A stretch of 29,810 nucleotides of DNA from UBA1737 sp964474685 (lineage in GTDB: Bacteria; Bacillota_I; Bacilli_A; ML615J-28; CAG-313). The position numbers and the translations under genes are program-made. The first letter of the stretch is position 1. Each line of letters opens with the position of its first letter. Below, one piece after another: positions 25,010 through 29,810 of the stretch. The notes under the pieces are model-generated. The model had not been told where the DNA came from, searched no databases, and saw nothing but the letters and a program-made list of their open reading frames with translations. The stretch spans positions 1 to 29,810 of the forward strand of contig CAYYTE010000010.1 in the NCBI GenBank assembly GCA_964474685.1, in the 5' to 3' direction.

Positions 25010-25030
25010 ATTTCATCCTTCCATAAGAAA

Positions 25031-25048
25031 GGCAAGCATTTGCTTGCC
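25031..25048 (-). terminator. Hairpin between secA and prfB
   Basis: Perfect seven-base arms GGCAAGC (25031-25037) and GCTTGCC (25042-25048) with a four-base loop; the tail on the minus strand is TTTCTT. It is a partial terminator at best, and may set the ratio of secA to prfB message. Confidence 0.5.
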
Positions 25049-25053
25049 CAAAC

Positions 25054-27585
25054 TTATTGTTTATTTCTTCCACAACAATATTTATATTTTAATCCACTAC
25101 CACATGGACAAGGATCATTTCTTCCAACTTTCTTTGTAGTATTTTGAATAGGTTTCTTCTTATTTGAATCCTCACTAGAACCACCTGAAGTTCCAACAAT
25201 TTGTGCAACAGCTTCACGTCTTAAATCCTCACGAATTCTTTGACGGCTTACATTAAATGTAACTGTATCTTCAATATTTTGGATTAATTGACTAAACATA
25301 CTAAAACTAACTTCTTGATATTCACGTAAAGGATTTTGTTGCCCATAGGATTTTAATCCAACGCTTTGACGCAAACTACTCATTTGGTCAATATGGTCCA
25401 TCCAAAAAGTATCAACAATACGAAGTAGCGTAGCTTTTAAAAACTCTTCATAGATTGCTTCTGGATAAGCTTCCTTTTTCATTGCTAGGTTTTTATTCAA
25501 TTGTTCAAGCATTAAATCAATTAGTTCATCTACAGTTTTATCTTGAATTTCAGTGAATTCAATATCTCCATTGTTAAAATACTTATTAACAAATTCATTC
25601 ATAAAACGAATTTCACTAACACCTTTTCCACCAACGTGCTTTTTATCATCATCTGCGAATGTAGGGACATTTCTTTCCACACAATTCTTCATTAATTTTT
25701 GAATTACAGGTTCAATATCATCTAAGAATAATACCTGTTTTCTTTGTTCATAGATTATTTCTCTTTGTTTACGTAATACTTCATCGTATTCAACTACACT
25801 CTTACGGCGATCGTAGTTTGAACCTTCAACCTTCTTTTGAGCAGATTCAACAAAGTTTGAAAACATCTTAGATTCCAAAGGAATTTCGTTTCCTTCCTTA
25901 TCTTTTCCAAGCATAGCGATTACACGTTCAAATCTCTCACCACCGAAACGTACTAGTAATTCATCTTTTGTTGACAAATAGAAACGACTATACCCAGGGT
26001 CTCCTTGACGACCACTACGTCCACGTAACTGATTATCAATACGACGAGCTTCATGACGTTCAGTACCAATAACCGCAAGGCCACCTAATTCTTTAACACC
26101 AGGTCCAAGCTTAATATCCGTTCCACGACCAGCCATATTTGTAGCAATCGTAACCGCACCCGCCTCACCCGCATGTGCAATAATATCGGCTTCACGTTCA
26201 TGTTGTTTAGCATTTAAAACACTATGAGGAATCCCTGCTTTTTTTAACATATTGGATAATAATTCACTTGTTTCAACCGCAACCGTACCCATTAAAACAG
26301 GTTGTCCTAAGTTGTGACGTTCTTTAATATCTTCAATAATTGCTTTGTATTTCGCTTCTAAAGAAATATAGATCAAATCAGGTTCATCAAGTCTGATAAC
26401 TGGAACGTTTGTAGGAATTTCAACAACGAGCATATTGTAAATATTACGAAATTCTTCTTCCTCAGTTTTTGCGGTACCAGTCATACCCGATAGCTTTTTA
26501 TACATTCTAAAGTAGTTTTGGAAAGTAATCGTAGCAAGAGTTCTCGTTTCTTTTTTAACTTCAACTCCATTAAACGCTTCAATCGCTTGATGCAATCCAT
26601 CACTCCATTGTCTTCCATGCATTAAACGCCCTGTAAAAGGGTCAACAATAATAATTTGATTATCTTGTACAACATAGTCTTTATCCCGAATCATAATAAA
26701 GTTTGCACGTAAAGCATTATTAATATGATGAAGGATTGTAACATTTTTAATATCGTATAAATTATCTAAATGAAAGAATTGTTCGGCTTTATCAATACCA
26801 CTTGGTAATAATGAGATTGTTTTATCTTTAATATCAATTTCATAATCCTCTTCTTTGAAACGACGGCATAATGTATTTGCTTGTTCATAAAGATTAGGAC
26901 CTTGTTTTTGTCCACCCGATATAATTAATGGTGTTCTCGCCTCATCAATTAAAATGGAGTCGACCTCATCAACAATTGCAAAGTTCAATACAGGTCTTTG
27001 TACCATTTCTTCTTTATATAAAACCATATGGTCTCTTAAATAGTCAAACCCTAATTCATTATTTGTAGAATACGTAATATCACAATTGTATTGTGCTTTC
27101 TTTTCAGCAGAGGATAAATCTCTTAAATTAAGCCCTACTGTTAAACCTAAGAAACTATGTACTTGGCCCATATCGTGGCAGTCACGAGTCGCTAGATATT
27201 CATTGACAGTTACAATATGGACACCCTCACCAGATAATGCATTTAAATAAGCAACCATTACGGAAGTTAACGTCTTGCCTTCACCGGTCTTCATTTCAGC
27301 AATATTGCCAAAATGCATTGCTGCAGCACCTACGACTTGAACTCTAAATGGGTATAAGCCCAATACTCTTCTTGAAGCTTCACGAGCTGTTGCAAAAGCA
27401 TCTACCATAATATTATCTAAAGAAACACCATTTTTCAATTGTTCTCTAAAATAAACTGTTTTTTGCTTTAAATCGTCATCACTTAAGGCTTTATATTCAT
27501 CCGCTTTTGCGAGCACCGCATCCGCAACTTTATAACTCTTTTTTAATTCCTTATTCGCAGGATCAAATAACTTTTTTAATGACAT
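25054..27585 (-). CDS. secA: Preprotein translocase ATPase SecA
   Basis: Motor that pushes unfolded preproteins through SecYEG. The 843-residue protein has Walker A GEGKT (about 101-105), VDEVDSILIDEARTPLIISG (Walker B), VLMGTVAVETSELLS and RGRSGRQGDPG of the second motor domain, helical scaffold and wing domains, and a C-terminal zinc-binding tail (NDPCPCGSGLKYKYCC). I chose ATG 27585, because GGAAGGAA lies just upstream of it and overlaps the alternative ATG at 27600. It is followed by prfB. Confidence 0.97.
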   Translation of the reverse strand: MSLKKLFDPANKELKKSYKVADAVLAKADEYKALSDDDLKQKTVYFREQLKNGVSLDNIMVDAFATAREASRRVLGLYPFRVQVVGAAAMHFGNIAEMKTGEGKTLTSVMVAYLNALSGEGVHIVTVNEYLATRDCHDMGQVHSFLGLTVGLNLRDLSSAEKKAQYNCDITYSTNNELGFDYLRDHMVLYKEEMVQRPVLNFAIVDEVDSILIDEARTPLIISGGQKQGPNLYEQANTLCRRFKEEDYEIDIKDKTISLLPSGIDKAEQFFHLDNLYDIKNVTILHHINNALRANFIMIRDKDYVVQDNQIIIVDPFTGRLMHGRQWSDGLHQAIEAFNGVEVKKETRTLATITFQNYFRMYKKLSGMTGTAKTEEEEFRNIYNMLVVEIPTNVPVIRLDEPDLIYISLEAKYKAIIEDIKERHNLGQPVLMGTVAVETSELLSNMLKKAGIPHSVLNAKQHEREADIIAHAGEAGAVTIATNMAGRGTDIKLGPGVKELGGLAVIGTERHEARRIDNQLRGRSGRQGDPGYSRFYLSTKDELLVRFGGERFERVIAMLGKDKEGNEIPLESKMFSNFVESAQKKVEGSNYDRRKSVVEYDEVLRKQREIIYEQRKQVLFLDDIEPVIQKLMKNCVERNVPTFADDDKKHVGGKGVSEIRFMNEFVNKYFNNGDIEFTEIQDKTVDELIDLMLEQLNKNLAMKKEAYPEAIYEEFLKATLLRIVDTFWMDHIDQMSSLRQSVGLKSYGQQNPLREYQEVSFSMFSQLIQNIEDTVTFNVSRQRIREDLRREAVAQIVGTSGGSSEDSNKKKPIQNTTKKVGRNDPCPCGSGLKYKYCCGRNKQ

Positions 27586-27621
27586 AATATTTCCTTCCAC
27601 ATTGTAAATTTATCTATTATT

Positions 27622-27650
27622 ATGATAACACTTTTTTCTATAATTATCAA
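27622..27650 (-). promoter_or_regulatory. secA promoter with overlapping inverted repeat
   Basis: Minus strand: TTGATA (27645-27650), 17-base spacer, TATCAT (27622-27627) preceded by TGT (extended -10). The -35 lies inside the inverted repeat AATTATC-AA-GATAATT (27642-27657), a possible operator. Confidence 0.6.
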
Positions 27651-27693
27651 GATAATTGTCTTATATGAAACCACTTGAAAAAATAACCTAATT

Positions 27694-28968
27694 TTATTTT
27701 ATTTTTGCTTCATGTTCTGCTTTACTATATGGGCATCCACAATAATCTTGTCGGTAAATCCCATTTGCTTTACAAAATTGAATACTCTTAATATACCCTG
27801 CATCCTTCTTAAAATCAGAATATAAATAGGCTACTTTATACTTATTGGATAATTCTTCTAATTCCTCATTTATTACTTTTGAATTTTTATAAGGACTAAT
27901 CGATAGCGTAGTAGAAAAGAAATCAAAATGATTCTCAAGCGCATATTTGCAAGTTTTTTCAAGTCGAAAATAATAACAACAAAAACACCTTTCACTACCT
28001 TCTGGATAGTCTTCAAAGCCTTTAATAGCATCAAAATAAGAAGAGTTATCATCATCATAGGAAATAAAAGAAATAGAAGGATTAATTAATTGAATAACTT
28101 TTATTAAATAAGCTTTTCTAAGTTCATATTCTTCTTTTATATAAATGTTGGGATTATAGAAAAATACAGTAATATCAAAATATGGATTTAATCTTTCTAA
28201 AACATAACTACTACAAGGACCACAACAACAATGCAATAATAACTTAGGCTTAATTCTTAATTCATTTATTCGTTTCAATAAAAATTCAAAAGAATCATAG
28301 TCCTTTTGAAAAGAACAATTTAGAAGTTTAAGAACTTCATCATAACTAGAAGTATCTACTATTCGAATTGTTTTATATCCTCTTTTAATCCCCACATTAT
28401 AGTCATTTTTTATACTATCCCCAATAAAAAGGATATCATGATTATCTTTAATAAGGAAATCTTGTTTTAATAAACTTTCAACATAACAAAAGAATCTACG
28501 ATCCGGCTTACAATACCCCACCATTGAACTTAAAAATATCTTATCAAAATACTTAAGAATTCCAAACTCTTCTAATTGGCGTCTTATATTTGTTAAAGAA
28601 ATCATTGTATTACTCATAAGAACAATGTAAAGATGCAGAGAATTTGCTATATCTAGAATCTTTAATGATTCTTCTATCAACGAAGTAGTATAGATAGATT
28701 GTAAAAAATCATATTCAACATTATATAAATCTTCATCCTGAAAAAGGCACAACGATTTTAAAAACTCAATAAAATTTATTTCTATCAAGGTGTCTTCTCT
28801 ATCCTTTAACGCTTGATTAAACCTTGGTTCAACTCTATCCATAAAACTATCAATTGACATACTCTTATTACAATATTTATATAACACTTCTAACCCGGAT
28901 TTAAACTGCACCTTACTATTTCGAAGAAGAGTGTTTCCTAAATCACATAATAAAACCTTATAACTCAT
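27694..28968 (-). CDS. queH: HAD phosphatase domain fused to epoxyqueuosine reductase QueH
   Basis: A 424-residue two-domain protein. Residues 1 to about 222 are a HAD hydrolase: motif I CDLGNTLL (Asp9; the usual second Asp is Gly11, as in YihX-type HADs), motif II MSNT, Lys154 in GYCKPD, and motif IV FIGDSIKNDYNVG. Residues from about 242 onward are QueH, the non-cobalamin iron-sulfur enzyme that reduces epoxyqueuosine in tRNA to queuosine: HCCCGPC (Cys247-252), FFYNPNIY, a CFCC cluster (328-331), STTLSISPYK and YCGCPYS (410, 412). ATG 28968 has AAAGGAG upstream; ATG 28992 lacks one. It sits between hpf and secA, genes that are often adjacent in Firmicutes, so it may be an insertion in that block. 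Confidence 0.88.
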   Translation of the reverse strand: MSYKVLLCDLGNTLLRNSKVQFKSGLEVLYKYCNKSMSIDSFMDRVEPRFNQALKDREDTLIEINFIEFLKSLCLFQDEDLYNVEYDFLQSIYTTSLIEESLKILDIANSLHLYIVLMSNTMISLTNIRRQLEEFGILKYFDKIFLSSMVGYCKPDRRFFCYVESLLKQDFLIKDNHDILFIGDSIKNDYNVGIKRGYKTIRIVDTSSYDEVLKLLNCSFQKDYDSFEFLLKRINELRIKPKLLLHCCCGPCSSYVLERLNPYFDITVFFYNPNIYIKEEYELRKAYLIKVIQLINPSISFISYDDDNSSYFDAIKGFEDYPEGSERCFCCYYFRLEKTCKYALENHFDFFSTTLSISPYKNSKVINEELEELSNKYKVAYLYSDFKKDAGYIKSIQFCKANGIYRQDYCGCPYSKAEHEAKIK

Positions 28969-29023
28969 GAGTTTCTCCTTTCTTATAAACATAGACTATT
29001 ATAATTATAACTGTTTTCTATTT

Positions 29024-29029
29024 ATTATA
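29024..29029 (-). promoter_or_regulatory. -10 element of the HAD-QueH gene
   Basis: TATAAT on the minus strand preceded by TGA (extended -10), about 56 bases before the start codon. The -35 is weak. Confidence 0.5.
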
Positions 29030-29062
29030 TCATTTTTTAAAACAAAATACATTAGAACGATT

Positions 29063-29090
29063 AAAAAATAACCGGTATTACCGGTTATTT
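29063..29090 (-). terminator. Terminator after hpf
   Basis: Perfect ten-base arms (29067-29076 with 29080-29089), three-base loop, then a run of T on the minus strand. It begins a few bases after the hpf stop and separates hpf from the HAD-QueH gene. Confidence 0.9.
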
Positions 29091-29096
29091 ACCTAT

Positions 29097-29648
29097 TTAC
29101 TCTTGTTCGATTAATCCATATCCTCCATCTTTACGAACATAGACAACTTTTATTTTATAACTAGATTCATCCATAAAAACAAAGAAGTCATGATCAATTA
29201 AATCCATTTGTGTAATTGCTTCCTCTACAGTCATAGGCACAAATAGCATCTTCTTTACTCGAATTGGTTCTAGTTCTTCTTCAGGTTCTTGATTATCCTC
29301 TACAAAATCACTAAATGCGTAGGCAATGCCTTCACGTTTATGAATCATTGTATCTACTTTTTTCTTGTGACGTAATAATTGTTTTTCAATCTTATCGATT
29401 GCAAGTTCCAAAGCACCATAAAGTGTTTCATCGCTACATTCTGACCGTAAAATCAAATGTTTCATCGGAATTGTAATTTCGACACTCACTTCATTTCGAT
29501 CAAGTGCTTTTCCTTTACAAAAGACAGTAGCACAAGGATTTTCACTTTTGTTAAATAATTTTTCGAGTTCACCTACCCTTTCTTGAATGTGTTGCTTTGC
29601 ATTTTCTGACAATTTTACAAATTCATTTCCTCGAATAATAATTTTCAT
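29097..29648 (-). CDS. hpf: Ribosome hibernation promoting factor, long form
   Basis: Binds the 30S subunit and pairs ribosomes into inactive 100S dimers during stress or stationary phase. The 183-residue protein has the N-terminal HPF/YfiA domain (about 1-98, MKIIIRGNEF start, HLILRSECSDETLYGALELAIDKIEKQLLRHK), a linker, and the C-terminal dimerisation domain (about 128-183, RVKKMLFVPMTVEEAITQMDLIDHDFFVF split over the core), which marks the long form. ATG 29648 has GAAAGGA upstream. It has its own promoter and terminator. Confidence 0.95.
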   Translation of the reverse strand: MKIIIRGNEFVKLSENAKQHIQERVGELEKLFNKSENPCATVFCKGKALDRNEVSVEITIPMKHLILRSECSDETLYGALELAIDKIEKQLLRHKKKVDTMIHKREGIAYAFSDFVEDNQEPEEELEPIRVKKMLFVPMTVEEAITQMDLIDHDFFVFMDESSYKIKVVYVRKDGGYGLIEQE

Positions 29649-29697
29649 ACGACACGTCCTTTCAAAATGATAAATTGTCTATTATCATTTCACTTAT

Positions 29698-29726
29698 ATT
29701 TTATCATATTTCATTTCAATTGTAAA
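29698..29726 (-). promoter_or_regulatory. hpf promoter
   Basis: Minus strand: TTTACA (29721-29726), 17-base spacer, TAAAAT (29698-29703). The leader is about 43 bases. Confidence 0.7.
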
Positions 29727-29735
29727 GCGCTTTCA
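29722..29735 (-). promoter_or_regulatory. cre-like site (CcpA operator) on the hpf promoter
   Basis: Minus strand TGAAAGCGCTTTAC, matching the catabolite-response consensus TGWAARCGYTWNCW at 12 of 14 positions, with a perfect AAAGCGCTTT core. It overlaps the -35, so a bound CcpA would be expected to repress. Confidence 0.6.
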
Positions 29736-29775
29736 AGTACTTTTCACAAATATTTCAGATTAAATTTTAAAAACA

Positions 29776-29810
29776 AAATAAAAAAGGAATTTGTATCGAA
29801 CAAACTCCTT
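29776..29810 (-). terminator. Terminator of a gene beyond the right edge
   Basis: Arms 29784-29794 and 29800-29810 pair over 11 bases (one G-U on the minus strand), loop of five, then TTTTTTATTTT on the minus strand. It ends a minus-strand gene lying outside the window. Confidence 0.75.

Noticed and set aside
1..29810. UGA recoding as in mollicutes
   Set aside because: TGA is the stop of metI and lepB in ATGA overlaps with the next gene, so it is a normal stop.
1..29810. CRISPR arrays, insertion sequences, prophage or defence islands
   Set aside because: No regularly spaced repeats, transposase or integrase motifs, or phage genes are visible on either strand.

Overview
The window is A+T-rich (by eye about two thirds A+T) bacterial chromosome from a low-GC Gram-positive (Bacillota). 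Firmicute-type neighbourhoods (hpf / secA-prfB-yvjA-like YitT gene; ftsY-ylxM-ffh; ruvB-queA; rbgA-rnhB), AGGAGG-type ribosome binding sites, sigma-A-like promoters and an FMN riboswitch before an ECF S component all point there. TGA is a real stop (metI and lepB both end in an ATGA overlap), so the standard bacterial code applies and this is not a UGA-recoding mollicute. Erysipelotrichia-like relatives are my best guess, but that is an impression, not a demonstration. Nearly everything is on the minus strand. I see no insertion sequence, prophage, CRISPR array, tRNA or rRNA; this is mostly core genome.

Layout. 2-145: 3' end of an unrecognised plus-strand gene, followed by a bidirectional terminator. 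248-2294: ruvB-queA (minus), with ruvA unusually divergent at 2374-2943. 3089-5794: the SRP operon ftsY-ylxM-ffh. 5795-6126: an intergenic region holding a previously unnamed small RNA candidate with its own promoter, three hairpins with C-rich unpaired segments, and an intrinsic terminator. 6127-8271: topA. 8484-10955: methionine ABC transporter metN-metI-metQ. 11114-16242: an operon of an unknown membrane protein, an FtsK translocase that lacks its membrane domain, signal peptidase I, RbgA and RNase HII. 16426-17632 (plus): a Cof-type HAD phosphatase and a small membrane protein. 17655-20160: glycerate kinase, a catalytically degenerate ADP-ribosylglycohydrolase-like protein and a cytoplasmic TlpA-like thioredoxin. 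20242-21065: riboflavin ECF S component (ribU) under an FMN riboswitch. 21165-25009: prfB, two YitT paralogues and recX. 25054-29648: secA, a HAD-QueH fusion gene and long-form HPF with a cre-like site on its promoter.

Functional themes: protein targeting and export (Ffh, FtsY, SecA, signal peptidase I), DNA topology and segregation (TopA, FtsK, RuvAB, RecX, RNase HII), ribosome assembly and hibernation (RbgA, HPF, RF2), and the last two steps of queuosine synthesis (QueA at one end, QueH fused to a HAD domain at the other). The most interesting items are the C-rich small RNA at about 5884-5981, the HAD-QueH fusion, the soluble FtsK beside a separate membrane protein, and the ADP-ribosylglycohydrolase relative that has lost its metal-binding Asp motifs.
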